A stretch of DNA of 64,000 nucleotides, from positions 1 through 64,000 of the forward strand of contig NZ_BDBS01000044.1 of assembly GCF_001613105.1 (NCBI RefSeq), given 5' to 3'. Position numbers and translations under genes: made by a program. The notes below the pieces were generated by a model that was given only the letters and a program-made list of their open reading frames with translations, had not been told where the DNA came from and searched no databases. Below, piece by piece: positions 1 to 8,698 of the stretch; position 1 is the stretch's first letter, and every line of letters begins with the position of its first letter. This DNA is from Nocardia pseudobrasiliensis NBRC 108224 (lineage in GTDB: Bacteria; Actinomycetota; Actinomycetes; Mycobacteriales; Mycobacteriaceae).

Positions 1-107
1 GCTACTCCAGCGTCTCCGCCTTCTCCTCGGCCTTCCGCTCCTGGAAAGGCCAGTCCCCCGGCGCCTTCGCCCGCGTCCACCGCGGCCGCGTCGCGGTCCC
101 GGCATGA
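1..107 (+). CDS. AraC-family regulator, C-terminal fragment
   Basis: The window opens inside a coding frame whose first full codon is at 3 and which stops with TGA at 105-107. The 34 visible residues read YSSVSAFSSAFRSWKGQSPG, then AFARVHR and a short tail. This is the recognition-helix end of an AraC/XylS helix-turn-helix domain: the family pattern is GYxSxSxFxRxFKxxxGxSPxxYR. Only the extreme C-terminus is present, so effector and target cannot be inferred. The next gene on the same strand starts about 80 nt downstream, so the regulator could control the sugar dehydrogenase, but this is only positional. Confidence 0.6.
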   Translation, partial: YSSVSAFSSAFRSWKGQSPGAFARVHRGRVAVPA

Positions 108-186
108 AAACCGAACGACCCCTATGCGTACTACACATGCGGAGTCAAATCGATTGATCGACACGGTAATTCGCGAAAATAGAGGT

Positions 187-1239
187 ATGCGAAACACGGG
201 TTTGGTAACAGCGCTCGTGGCGGTCGCCATAGCTGTGGCGACCGACTGCGGTCATGCGGCTGGTCCGGACGGATCGGGGCCCGCTCCGGCGCCCGATATC
301 GTCGCACAGAATCTGAAGGTGCCCTGGGGGGTGGCATTCCTGCCGGACGGGGCGGCGCTGGTGGCGCAGCGCGGGACCGGGGAGATCCTGCGCGTCGTCG
401 CGGGATCGCCGCCGCAGCGGGTCCATCAGGTCTCCGGCGTGGTGGCGCGCGGCGAGGGCGGGTTGCTCGGGCTCGCTGTATCGCCGCAATATGCCCAGAA
501 CGGTTACGTCTACGCGTATTTCACCGCCGCCAACGACAATCGGATCGTCCGGTTCAAACTGGGCGGACAGGCCGAGGTGATCTTCTCCGGGCTGGCGAAG
601 AATTCCATCCACAACGGCGGGCGGATCGCCTTCGGTCCCGACGGCATGCTGTACGTCGGAACCGGCGATGCGGGACAGTCGAATCGGGCGCAGGATCCGG
701 CCAGCCCGAACGGCAAGATCCTGCGACTGACCCCCGAGGGGAAACCGGCCCCCGGCAACCCCAACCCGAACTCCCCCGTCTACACCCTCGGTCACCGCAA
801 TGTACAAGGGCTGGCATGGGATTCGGCCGGGCGGATGTACGCCACCGAATTCGGGCAGGACACCTACGACGAGGTCAATCGAATCGAGGCCGGACGCAAC
901 TACGGCTGGCCCGTCGTAGAGGGCAAGGGCGACACCCAGGGCGGCCGCTACACCAATCCGCTGATCACCTGGACCACCGACGAGGCCTCCCCCTCCGGTC
1001 TCGCGATCGCGGGAAACACCCTGTACGTCGCGGCCTTACGCGGTGAGCGGCTGTGGACGATTCCCGAGCGCGCCGACGGCACCCTCGGCACGCCGCAATC
1101 CCAGCTCGACACCTACGGCCGACTGCGCACGGTCGCGGTGGCCCCCGACGGCTCGCTGTGGGTGACGACCTCCAATACCGACGGGCGCGGGGAACCCCTG
1201 CGCAACGACGATCACATCTACCGCATCCCCGCGCGCTGA
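187..1239 (+). CDS. PQQ-dependent sugar dehydrogenase (glucose/sorbosone dehydrogenase family), secreted
   Basis: The product (350 aa) is a six-bladed beta-propeller of the GSDH/soluble aldose dehydrogenase family, which oxidises aldoses outside the membrane with PQQ. Family landmarks are HNGGRIAFGPDGMLYVGTGD, the GHRN-QGLAWD strand and the EFGQD-DEVN-GRNYGWP segment near the C-terminus. The first 20 or so residues (RNTGLVTALVAVAIAVATDC) form a signal peptide. Cys21 sits where a lipobox cysteine would be, but Asp at -1 is atypical, so lipidation is doubtful. I chose ATG 187 because AGAGGT lies just before it (close spacing) and the hydrophobic leader starts there; an in-frame ATG at 124 would add 21 residues without a ribosome site. 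A rare TTA codon occurs at 1036. The physiological substrate is unknown. Confidence 0.85.
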   Translation: MRNTGLVTALVAVAIAVATDCGHAAGPDGSGPAPAPDIVAQNLKVPWGVAFLPDGAALVAQRGTGEILRVVAGSPPQRVHQVSGVVARGEGGLLGLAVSPQYAQNGYVYAYFTAANDNRIVRFKLGGQAEVIFSGLAKNSIHNGGRIAFGPDGMLYVGTGDAGQSNRAQDPASPNGKILRLTPEGKPAPGNPNPNSPVYTLGHRNVQGLAWDSAGRMYATEFGQDTYDEVNRIEAGRNYGWPVVEGKGDTQGGRYTNPLITWTTDEASPSGLAIAGNTLYVAALRGERLWTIPERADGTLGTPQSQLDTYGRLRTVAVAPDGSLWVTTSNTDGRGEPLRNDDHIYRIPAR

Positions 1240-1325
1240 GTACGCGTAGTTTCGGCTTGCGTGTTCCGACCCGCGCGGCCCCTCGATTCGCCTAGCGTGA
1301 TCATGATGAGTCGAGAGGGGTCGTG

Positions 1326-2690
1326 ATGCGAGCCGGAATGCTGAGTGTTGCGGATCTGGTGCGGCAGGTCGACGCGGGAAAGCTGGATACGGTCCTGGTC
1401 GCCATGACCGATATGCAGGGGCGATTGCAGGGAAAGCGCTGTTCGGCACGGTACTTCGTCGACGAGGTGCTCGACCACGCCACCGAGGCGTGCGACTACC
1501 TGCTGGCCGTGGACGTGGAGATGACCACCGTCGACGGCTATGAGATGTCCTCGTGGAACACCGGTTACGGCGATTTCGTGCTGCGCCCCGACCTGACCAC
1601 GCTGCGCTTGGTGCCGTGGCAGCCGGGCACCGCGCTGGTGCTGTGCGATGTGGAACAGGTGCAGCCGCAGGGCAAGCCGGTCGCGGCCTCGCCGCGCCAG
1701 GTGCTGCGCGCCCAGCTCGACCGGCTGGCCGAACACGGCCTGCGCGCCTACGTCGGCACCGAACTGGAATTCCTGGTCTTCGACGACACCTACGAGGCCG
1801 CCTTCCGCACCGGCTATCGCGATCTGACCCCCGCCAACCAGTACAACGTCGACTACTCCATACTCGGCACCGCCCGCATCGAACCGCTGCTGCGCCGCAT
1901 CCGCAACGAAATGACCGGCGCCGGAATGTATGTCGAGTCGGCCAAGGGCGAATGCAATCCCGGCCAGCACGAGATCGCCTTCCGCTACGACGAGGCGCTG
2001 GTGACCTGCGACAACCACAGCATCTACAAGACCGGCGCCAAGGAGATCGCCGCCCAGGAGGGCCGTAGCCTCACCTTCATGGCGAAATACAATGAGCGCG
2101 AGGGCAATTCGTGCCACATCCACATCAGCCTGCGCGACGAGTCGGGCGCGGCGGTACTGGCCGGCGACGGGACCGGCGGGGAATCGGCGCTGATGCGGCA
2201 CTTCATCGCCGGACAGCTCGACGCCCTGCGCGAACTCACCTACTTCCTCGCCCCGAATATCAACTCCTACAAGCGTTTCCAGGAGGGCAGCTTCGCACCC
2301 ACCGCGGTGGCGTGGGGACGCGACAATCGCACCTGCGCGCTGCGGGTGGTCGGCCACGGGCCCTCGCTGCGGCTGGAGAACCGGGTGCCGGGCGGGGATG
2401 TGAATCCCTATCTCGCCGTGGCGGCCTCGATCGCGGCCGGACTGCACGGCATCGAGCACCGGCTGCCGCTGGAACCGGAATTCCAGGGCAATGCCTATCG
2501 CTCCCAGCGCCCACGGGTGCCGCGCACGCTGCGCGAGGCCGCCGGGCTGTTCGGTGAGAGCAAACTCGCCAGGGCGGCCTTCGGCGAGGAGGTGGTCCGG
2601 CACTACCGCAACGCGGCACAGGTCGAACTGGACGCCTACGACGCCGCGGTGACCGATTGGGAGCGGATCCGTGGCTTCGAACGACTCTGA
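1326..2690 (+). CDS. Glutamine synthetase family protein, probable gamma-glutamylpolyamine (or related amine) ligase
   Basis: This 454-residue glutamine synthetase-fold ligase probably joins glutamate to an amine using ATP. It has the beta-grasp start (VLVAMTDMQGRLQGKR), the metal/glutamate region (GTELEFLVF), the ammonia-site strand ESAKGECNPGQHEIAFRY, the ATP strand NSCHIHIS and the C-terminal SLRLENRVPGGDVNPYLA. Length fits PuuA/GlnA3-type enzymes. The strongest argument against housekeeping GlnA is context: it overlaps a gamma-glutamyl hydrolase and an aldehyde dehydrogenase, the order of a Puu-type polyamine pathway. ATG 1326 follows GAGAGGGG at 1313-1320 with good spacing; GTG 1323 is an alternative. 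CCCCTCGA at 1280-1287 is nearly complementary to this ribosome site and could fold over it. The amine could be putrescine, a longer polyamine or ethanolamine; sequence alone does not decide. Confidence 0.85.
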   Translation: MRAGMLSVADLVRQVDAGKLDTVLVAMTDMQGRLQGKRCSARYFVDEVLDHATEACDYLLAVDVEMTTVDGYEMSSWNTGYGDFVLRPDLTTLRLVPWQPGTALVLCDVEQVQPQGKPVAASPRQVLRAQLDRLAEHGLRAYVGTELEFLVFDDTYEAAFRTGYRDLTPANQYNVDYSILGTARIEPLLRRIRNEMTGAGMYVESAKGECNPGQHEIAFRYDEALVTCDNHSIYKTGAKEIAAQEGRSLTFMAKYNEREGNSCHIHISLRDESGAAVLAGDGTGGESALMRHFIAGQLDALRELTYFLAPNINSYKRFQEGSFAPTAVAWGRDNRTCALRVVGHGPSLRLENRVPGGDVNPYLAVAASIAAGLHGIEHRLPLEPEFQGNAYRSQRPRVPRTLREAAGLFGESKLARAAFGEEVVRHYRNAAQVELDAYDAAVTDWERIRGFERL

Positions 2691-3405
2691 CCGGCGGCCT
2701 TTGATCGGCCTGCCCACCTACTCCGAACGCGCCCGCTTCGGCCACTGGGACGTCGATGCCGCGATCCTGCCGCGCACCTACGTCGATATGACCGAGCGCG
2801 CGGGCGGAATCCCGATACTGCTGCCGCCCGGCGCAACTGCGCGCCCGGAGCTCGTGGCACGGCTCGACGGCCTGATATTGACCGGGGGCGCGGATCTGGA
2901 TCCGGCCCGCTACGACGCCACGCCGCATCCCGAGACCCGCAGCCGTCCCGATCGCGACGAGCTCGAATTCGGCCTGTTGGCACTCGCGCGCGAGGCCGGG
3001 CTGCCGGTGCTGGCGATCTGTCGCGGACTGCAATTGGTGAACGTCGCCCTCGGCGGCACCCTGCACCAACATCTTCCGGACGTCCTCGGCCACGCCGACC
3101 ACTCCCGCACCCCGGGCGTCTTCGGCGTCACCACCGTGCGGACCACGCCCGACAGCCGGGTCGCCGCCATCGTGGGACCGGAGTTGAAGGCGCACTGCCA
3201 CCACCATCAGGCCATCGATATCCTCGCCCCGGACCTCACCGCCGCCGCGCACGCCGCCGACGGAACGATCGAGGCGGTCGAGGCGCGCACCGGGCCGTTC
3301 CTGATCGGCGTGCAGTGGCATCCGGAGGAGAACAGCGCCGATCGGCGGCTCGTGCGAGCGTTGGTCGAGCAGGCGGCAGCATATGGAAGGGAGCGCAGTC
3401 GGTGA
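2671..3405 (+). CDS. Class I glutamine amidotransferase-like hydrolase (peptidase C26, PuuD-like)
   Basis: This 244-residue protein should hydrolyse the gamma-glutamyl bond of gamma-glutamyl-GABA or a related intermediate. The triad is visible: Cys in LAICRGLQ (nucleophile elbow) and His-x-Glu in VQWHPEE near the C-terminus. The N-terminal LIGLPTYSERARFG and LILTGGADLDPARY segments are typical of the C26 family, and there is no synthetase domain. The GTG start at 2671 lies 20 bp inside the upstream ligase gene, and its TGA overlaps the next start as GTGA, so the three genes look translationally coupled. In the Puu scheme it acts after the aldehyde dehydrogenase and releases GABA plus glutamate. 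Confidence 0.87.
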   Translation: MASNDSDRRPLIGLPTYSERARFGHWDVDAAILPRTYVDMTERAGGIPILLPPGATARPELVARLDGLILTGGADLDPARYDATPHPETRSRPDRDELEFGLLALAREAGLPVLAICRGLQLVNVALGGTLHQHLPDVLGHADHSRTPGVFGVTTVRTTPDSRVAAIVGPELKAHCHHHQAIDILAPDLTAAAHAADGTIEAVEARTGPFLIGVQWHPEENSADRRLVRALVEQAAAYGRERSR

Positions 3406-4763
3406 CAATGACGGAGGTCGTCAACCCCGCGACCGAAAAGGTCGTGGCCACGGTCGAATCGGCCGATGAGGCCGCCGCGGACGCTGCCATCGAGCGCGCG
3501 CGGCGGGCGCTGCCGGGCTGGCGCGCGATCGCGCCGGGCGATCGGGCGCGACTGCTGCGCCGCTTCGCCGAGGCCGTCGACGCCGATCTCGAGCATCTCG
3601 CGGAGCTCGAGGTGCGCAATGCGGGGCACACCATCGGCAATGCCCGCTGGGAGGCGGGCAATGTCCGCGATGTGCTGCACTACAGCGCGGGACTGCCGGA
3701 GCGGCTGCTGGGCAATCAGATTCCCGTCGCGGGCGGTGTCGACATCACCTTCCACGAACCGCTCGGCGTCGTCGGCATCATCGTGCCGTGGAATTTCCCC
3801 ATGCCGATCGCGGCCTGGGGCTTCGGGCCCGCACTCGCCGCCGGGAACACCGTGGTGCTCAAACCGGCCGAGCTGACCCCGCTGACGGCCCTCCGGCTGG
3901 GCGAGCTCGCGCTGCGGGCCGGCCTGCCCGAGGGCGTCTTCCAGGTGATCCCGGGCCGGGGTTCGGTGGTGGGCAATCGCTTCGTCACCCATCCGGCCGT
4001 GCGCAAGGTGGTGTTCACCGGTTCGACCGAGGTGGGCAAGCAGATCATGGCGGGCTGCGCCGAGCAGGTGAAGCGGGTCACCCTCGAATTGGGCGGTAAG
4101 AGCGCCAATATCGTCTTCGCCGACGCCGATGTCGAGCGGGCCGCCGCCACCGCGCCCTACGGGGTGTTCGACAACGCCGGACAGGACTGCTGCGCCCGCT
4201 CGCGAATCCTGGTGCAGCGCGGTATCTTCGATCGCTTCCTGGAACTGCTGGAACCGGCGGTGAAGGGCGTGCGGGTCGGCGATCCGGCCGCGGCCGAAAC
4301 CGAGATGGGTCCGCTGATCTCGGCCGCCCATCGCGAGCGGGTCGCCGGATTCCTGGAACCCTCGACCAAGGTGGCGTTCACCGGCACCCGCCCGGACGGC
4401 CCGGGCTTCTGGTTCCCGCCGACGGTCGTGCTGCCCTCGGGTCCTGGCGACCGGGTGCTGACCGAGGAGGTGTTCGGCCCGGTGGTCGCGGTGCTGCCGT
4501 TCGAGGACGAGGCCGACGCCCTGCGCATCGCCAATGACACCGAATACGGTCTGTCCGGCTCGATCTGGACCTCCGATGTGGGCCGGGCGCTGCGGGTCGC
4601 GCGCGGGGTCGAGGCGGGGAACCTGTCGGTGAATTCGCATTCCTCCGTGCGGTATTGGACGCCGTTCGGGGGGTACAAGCAGTCCGGCCTCGGCCGCGAG
4701 CTCGGGCCCGACGCCGCCCGCGCCTTCACCGAGACCAAGAACGTATTCATCGCCACCGACTAG
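3402..4763 (+). CDS. NAD(P)+-dependent aldehyde dehydrogenase (PuuC/aminobutyraldehyde type)
   Basis: This 453-residue aldehyde dehydrogenase has the full catalytic set: VPWNFPMPI and VLKPAELTPLTAL in the cofactor fold, FTGSTEVGKQI, catalytic Glu in VTLELGGKSANIV, catalytic Cys in NAGQDCCARSRILV, and EVFGPVVAVLPF. Within this operon it probably oxidises gamma-glutamyl-gamma-aminobutyraldehyde or a similar omega-aminoaldehyde. GTG 3402 overlaps the preceding TGA by 4 bp and is preceded by GGAAGGGAG at 3385-3393; ATG 3408 is an in-frame alternative. Aldehyde specificity cannot be read from motifs, so the call rests on the neighbours. Confidence 0.87.
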   Translation: MTMTEVVNPATEKVVATVESADEAAADAAIERARRALPGWRAIAPGDRARLLRRFAEAVDADLEHLAELEVRNAGHTIGNARWEAGNVRDVLHYSAGLPERLLGNQIPVAGGVDITFHEPLGVVGIIVPWNFPMPIAAWGFGPALAAGNTVVLKPAELTPLTALRLGELALRAGLPEGVFQVIPGRGSVVGNRFVTHPAVRKVVFTGSTEVGKQIMAGCAEQVKRVTLELGGKSANIVFADADVERAAATAPYGVFDNAGQDCCARSRILVQRGIFDRFLELLEPAVKGVRVGDPAAAETEMGPLISAAHRERVAGFLEPSTKVAFTGTRPDGPGFWFPPTVVLPSGPGDRVLTEEVFGPVVAVLPFEDEADALRIANDTEYGLSGSIWTSDVGRALRVARGVEAGNLSVNSHSSVRYWTPFGGYKQSGLGRELGPDAARAFTETKNVFIATD

Positions 4764-4774
4764 AAGGAGATGTG

Positions 4775-5539
4775 TTGCAGCGCTTACAGGATCGGGTCGC
4801 GGTGATCACCGGCGGCGGCAGCGGTATCGGGCTGGCCACCGCGCGGCGCTTCGCCCAGGAGGGCGCCAAGGTGGTCGTCGCCGATATCGACGCCACCTCC
4901 GGTGAGGCCGCGGCCGCCGAGGTCGGGGGGTTGTATGTGAAGGTCGACGTCACCGACGAGGAGCAGGTGCGGGCGATGTTCCAGGCGGCCGTCGACGCCT
5001 ACGGCGGCCTCGACATCGCCTTCAACAACGCGGGAATCTCACCGCCGGAGGACGATTCGATCCGCACCACCGGAATCGACGCCTGGCGGCGCGTCCAGGA
5101 GGTGAATCTCACCTCTGTGTATCTGTGCAGTAAGTACGCGATCGAGCACATGCTGGTGCGCGGTAGGGGCTCGGTGATCAATACCGCGTCGTTCGTGGCC
5201 GTCATGGGGGCGGCGACCTCGCAGATCTCCTACACCGCCTCCAAGGGCGGCGTGCTGTCGATGAGCCGCGAGCTCGGAGTTCAGTTCGCGCGCGAGGGAA
5301 TTCGCGTCAATGCCCTGTGCCCGGGACCGGTGAACACTCCCCTGCTGCAGGAACTGTTCGCCAAGGATCCCGAACGCGCGGCGCGGCGGCTGGTGCACAT
5401 TCCGCTCGGCCGGTTCGCCGAACCGGAGGAGATCGCCGCCGCCGTGGCCTTCCTCGCCAGCGACGACTCCTCGTTCATCACCGCCTCACAGTTCCTGGTC
5501 GACGGTGGTATCTCCGGCGCGTACGTCACCCCTCTGTAG
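4775..5539 (+). CDS. SDR-family oxidoreductase
   Basis: This classical short-chain dehydrogenase/reductase (254 aa) has the cofactor glycine motif TGGGSGIG near residue 13, FNNAG at about residue 80, a conserved Ser before SYTASKGGV (Tyr-x-x-x-Lys), and CPGPVNTPL. It closes with FLVDGGISGAYV. An Asp after the second beta strand (VVVADID) suggests NAD(H) preference. The TTG start at 4775 sits 4 nt after AAGGAGA (4764-4770); GTG 4772 is possible but too close. Codon 4 is TTA, rare in GC-rich actinomycetes and sometimes a tRNA-dependent control point. It lies 11 nt after the aldehyde dehydrogenase, so it is probably operonic, but no SDR step exists in the standard Puu pathway. Its 3' end overlaps the opposing permease gene by 54 bp. 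Confidence 0.85.
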   Translation: MQRLQDRVAVITGGGSGIGLATARRFAQEGAKVVVADIDATSGEAAAAEVGGLYVKVDVTDEEQVRAMFQAAVDAYGGLDIAFNNAGISPPEDDSIRTTGIDAWRRVQEVNLTSVYLCSKYAIEHMLVRGRGSVINTASFVAVMGAATSQISYTASKGGVLSMSRELGVQFAREGIRVNALCPGPVNTPLLQELFAKDPERAARRLVHIPLGRFAEPEEIAAAVAFLASDDSSFITASQFLVDGGISGAYVTPL

Positions 5540-7060
5540 CGGCTCGTCGACGGTTCGCTTGGGTCCGGTGAACCAGCGCCGGGCCGAGGCGAACCACCAG
5601 ATCGCGATCGCGCCCACCACCCCGACCAGGGTGATGGGTGCGTAATTCACCGCGTTCCAGGTGAATTCGCTGTTCCACGGATAGCCGCGATCGTCGGTGG
5701 GCAGGATGAACAGCAGGCTGATGCAGACGATCCAGATCAGCGCGACGATGCCGATCGGGCGATACCACGAGCCGAGCCGCCACGGACCGGTCCGGAACCT
5801 GCCGCCGTGCAGCTGGCGCAGCAGCACCGGAATGCCGTAGGCGATGTAGAGGCCGATGGTGGCGACCGAGGTGGCCGCCGCATAGGCGGTCGGGGCGTTC
5901 GCGGCGGGCACCAGCATCGACGGGATCAGCAGGATGAAGGCGAACAGCGAGATGAACAGCACCGCGCTCACCGGAACTCGGCGCGCCGACAGCTTCGACC
6001 ACAGCGCCGAACCCGGCACCGCGCCGTCGCGAGCGAAGGCGAACAGCATGCGCGAGGCCGAGGTGACCGAGGCGTAGCCGCAGAACAGTTGCGCCACAGC
6101 GGCGATGATCAGAAGCAATCCGGACCAGAATGGGTTCAGCGAGTTCTCCAGAATGTAGATCACCGGATAGCCGCTGTTCTTCGCCGGATCCAGCGCGTCG
6201 TCGAGATTCGGAATCGCGAAGGTCACCGCCATGATCAGCAGATAGCCCGCGACCGCGGAGGCCACGATGGTGTTGATGATCCCCTTGGCCGCCATGCGCG
6301 CGGCATCGCGGGTCTCCTCCGACATATGCGCCGAGGCGTCGTAGCCGGTGAAGGTGTACTGCGCGTGCAGCAGCCCGAGCAGAAAGCTGAACGCGACGCC
6401 GCCGAAGCCGACCGCGCTGTTGTCCACAGTCTGGGTGAAGACGAAGCCGACGCTCTGATGATGGCGCGCACCGATTCCCAGCACCAGCACGAAGATCACC
6501 ACGCCGCCGACATGCCACCAGGCGGAGATATTGTTGATCACCGCGGACAGATGCGGGCCGATGATGTTCAGCACCGCGTGCAGCACCAGAATCACCGCGA
6601 ACACCAGAAATATGGCGGTGCGGTCGGTTCCGATATCAATGCCGATCACATTGAGCACCACGGTGGTGAAAATGGCCGCGCCGTAATCGATCGCGGCGGT
6701 CACCGCGATCTGACCGATCAGATTGAACCACCCGGTGAACCAGCCCCAGATCGGGCCGCCCAGCTCCGAGGCCCACCAGTACAGACCGCCGGAAGTCGGG
6801 TAGGCCGAGGCCAATTCGGCCATGGCCAGCCCCACGAACAGCACCATCACCGATACCAGCGGCCACCCCCACGCCATGGTGATCGGCCCGCCGTTGGCCA
6901 GTCCGATTCCGTAACTGGCCAGGCCACCGGTCAGAATCGACACGATGGTGAAACTGATGGCGAAATTGGAGAACCCGGACCAGGACCGGGCCAGTTCCTG
7001 TTTGTAGCCGAGCTCGGCGAGGCGGCGTTCGTCGTCGGAAGGGGGCGTTACGTCGTGCAT
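5486..7060 (-). CDS. APC-superfamily amino acid/amine permease
   Basis: This 524-residue integral membrane protein is of the amino acid-choline-GABA transporter type, with about 12 hydrophobic segments. The N-terminal RRLAELGYKQELARSWSGFS followed by NFAISFTIVSILTGG is diagnostic of this subgroup, which also includes GABA, polyamine and ethanolamine permeases. It is the likely importer for the catabolic operon it faces. The two 3' ends converge and overlap by 54 bp with no room for a terminator. The start is also only 53 nt after the benzoylformate decarboxylase stop on the same strand, so read-through from the aromatic operon is possible. Substrate is inferred from context only. Confidence 0.85.
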   Translation of the reverse strand: MHDVTPPSDDERRLAELGYKQELARSWSGFSNFAISFTIVSILTGGLASYGIGLANGGPITMAWGWPLVSVMVLFVGLAMAELASAYPTSGGLYWWASELGGPIWGWFTGWFNLIGQIAVTAAIDYGAAIFTTVVLNVIGIDIGTDRTAIFLVFAVILVLHAVLNIIGPHLSAVINNISAWWHVGGVVIFVLVLGIGARHHQSVGFVFTQTVDNSAVGFGGVAFSFLLGLLHAQYTFTGYDASAHMSEETRDAARMAAKGIINTIVASAVAGYLLIMAVTFAIPNLDDALDPAKNSGYPVIYILENSLNPFWSGLLLIIAAVAQLFCGYASVTSASRMLFAFARDGAVPGSALWSKLSARRVPVSAVLFISLFAFILLIPSMLVPAANAPTAYAAATSVATIGLYIAYGIPVLLRQLHGGRFRTGPWRLGSWYRPIGIVALIWIVCISLLFILPTDDRGYPWNSEFTWNAVNYAPITLVGVVGAIAIWWFASARRWFTGPKRTVDEPLQRGDVRAGDTTVDQEL

Positions 7061-7113
7061 AGATCAGTCTGAAATACGCCTCCGTCAATCGTCAGCACAT
7101 CGGGGAAATCGGC

Positions 7114-8694
7114 TCACGCGGTGACGGCGATTTCCAGGAGCAGTGGTTCGCGCCGATCGGGCAGGGTCGGCAGCACCGCGTCGAAGACCGCGATCAGGCT
7201 CGGGTGATCGGTGATGCGTTCGACCGGACAGCCGAAGCCGTGCGCGATCGCGGCGACGCCGATCTCATCGAAGCCCGGCCAGGCGGGTTCGGGGGCCCCG
7301 GCGCGGGCCGAGAGCTGATCCATGATCCGGTAGCGCCCGTTGGCCAGCACGACGAACAGCGCGCCGACGCGGTAATGCACCGCGCTCCAGACGGATTGGA
7401 CGCAATACAGCGCGGAACCATCGCCGACCACGGCCACGACCGGACGGGCCGGATCGGCCAGGCGCAGACCGATGGCCGTCGGCATGGCGAAGCCGAGCCC
7501 GCCCATGGCCGCACTGAGCAGGCCGAGGGGATGACGGGCGGGCAGCAGATCGTAGAGGGCCGCGCGGGCGGACGGTGCCTCCTCGAGCACGATGGTGTCG
7601 GCCGGGATCGCCGCGGCGAGGGCCGCGAAAACGTGCGCGGCGGCCAGCGGTTCGGCGGGCGGCGGTACGGGCGTGCGGTGTCGCTCGGCCGGTTCGGACC
7701 CGGTCCGGGCGGGGACCAACTTCGCCAACCGCGCCACGGTCCGGGCCGGATCGGCGAGGATCGCCAGGGCGGCCGGGCTGCGGTGGGCCTCGTCCGGATC
7801 GTCGGTGACGACGGCGAGCGTGGTCCCCGGGGCAACGAAAGGTCCCGGCTCGTAGGCGTATTGGCGGAATGCCGCCGCCCCGACCACGAGGACCAGATCG
7901 TGACCGGCCAGGGCGTCGCGCAGGGCCGCGCGTCCGGCGGGCAGATGGCCCGCGTAGCGGCGATGGTCCTGCGGGAATCCGGCGCGTGCGCCGAAGGGCT
8001 CCTGCCACACCGGACAGCCCAGGCATTCGGCCAGTTCGACCAGGGCCTGCCAGCCCTCCGCCGAATCATTGCCGGATCCGGCCACCACACACGGAGATTT
8101 TGCGGCATACAGCATTTCGGCCAGTTCGGCCGTCGCGTACTCCTCGACCCGCACGCCCGATCGCAGCCGCGCCGGGGCATTGGGCAGCCGCTCGGCATCG
8201 ATCTCGGCGTGCCAATCGTCCATGGGCACCACCACGATCGCCGGGCCCCGGCCCGCGCGGGCCTCGTACCAGGCCCGGGCCAGTGCCTCCGGGACATCTT
8301 GGGCACGGTCGGGTTGATGCGACCAGACCGGATAGTCGCCCGCGAGGCCGTGCAGCCGTCCGGTCAGGAACGGTTCCGCGCTCAGATGCCGCCGGTCCTG
8401 CTGACCGACCAGCACCACCAGCGGCGCGCGATTGACCCGCGCGGTCGCCAGGGCGCCGACCGCATTGCCGAAACCCGCTGTGGTGTGCAGCAATACGAGT
8501 GCGGGCCGTTCGGTGCGCAGCGCGTGACCGGTGGCCATGCCGACCACGGCCGACTCGTGCAGGCCCAGCACGAAATTCAGATCCTCCGGCAGTCCGGCCA
8601 GGAAATCGACCTCGGTGGAGCCCGGATTGCCGAACAGCGTGCTCAGGCCGAATCGGCGCAACACCTCGTACGTCGCCTGTTTGACCGTGGGCAT
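7114..8694 (-). CDS. mdlC: Benzoylformate decarboxylase-like ThDP enzyme
   Basis: This 526-residue thiamine-diphosphate enzyme should convert (4-hydroxy)benzoylformate to (4-hydroxy)benzaldehyde and CO2. It keeps the register of the Pseudomonas putida enzyme remarkably well: FGNPGSTE gives Ser26, LHESAVV gives Glu47 and LLHTTAGFG gives His70, at the same numbers as the characterised protein. The ThDP-binding GDGSALY...N region is present in the C-terminal third. The position of the second catalytic histidine (His281) is occupied by Tyr279 in AFRQYAYEPG. ATG 8694 has an excellent GGAGGTGA site. It starts 4 nt after the aldehyde dehydrogenase stop and is the last clear member of the aromatic operon. 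A related ThDP decarboxylase with another 2-oxo acid substrate is possible. Confidence 0.82.
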   Translation of the reverse strand: MPTVKQATYEVLRRFGLSTLFGNPGSTEVDFLAGLPEDLNFVLGLHESAVVGMATGHALRTERPALVLLHTTAGFGNAVGALATARVNRAPLVVLVGQQDRRHLSAEPFLTGRLHGLAGDYPVWSHQPDRAQDVPEALARAWYEARAGRGPAIVVVPMDDWHAEIDAERLPNAPARLRSGVRVEEYATAELAEMLYAAKSPCVVAGSGNDSAEGWQALVELAECLGCPVWQEPFGARAGFPQDHRRYAGHLPAGRAALRDALAGHDLVLVVGAAAFRQYAYEPGPFVAPGTTLAVVTDDPDEAHRSPAALAILADPARTVARLAKLVPARTGSEPAERHRTPVPPPAEPLAAAHVFAALAAAIPADTIVLEEAPSARAALYDLLPARHPLGLLSAAMGGLGFAMPTAIGLRLADPARPVVAVVGDGSALYCVQSVWSAVHYRVGALFVVLANGRYRIMDQLSARAGAPEPAWPGFDEIGVAAIAHGFGCPVERITDHPSLIAVFDAVLPTLPDRREPLLLEIAVTA

Positions 8695-8698
8695 ACCG

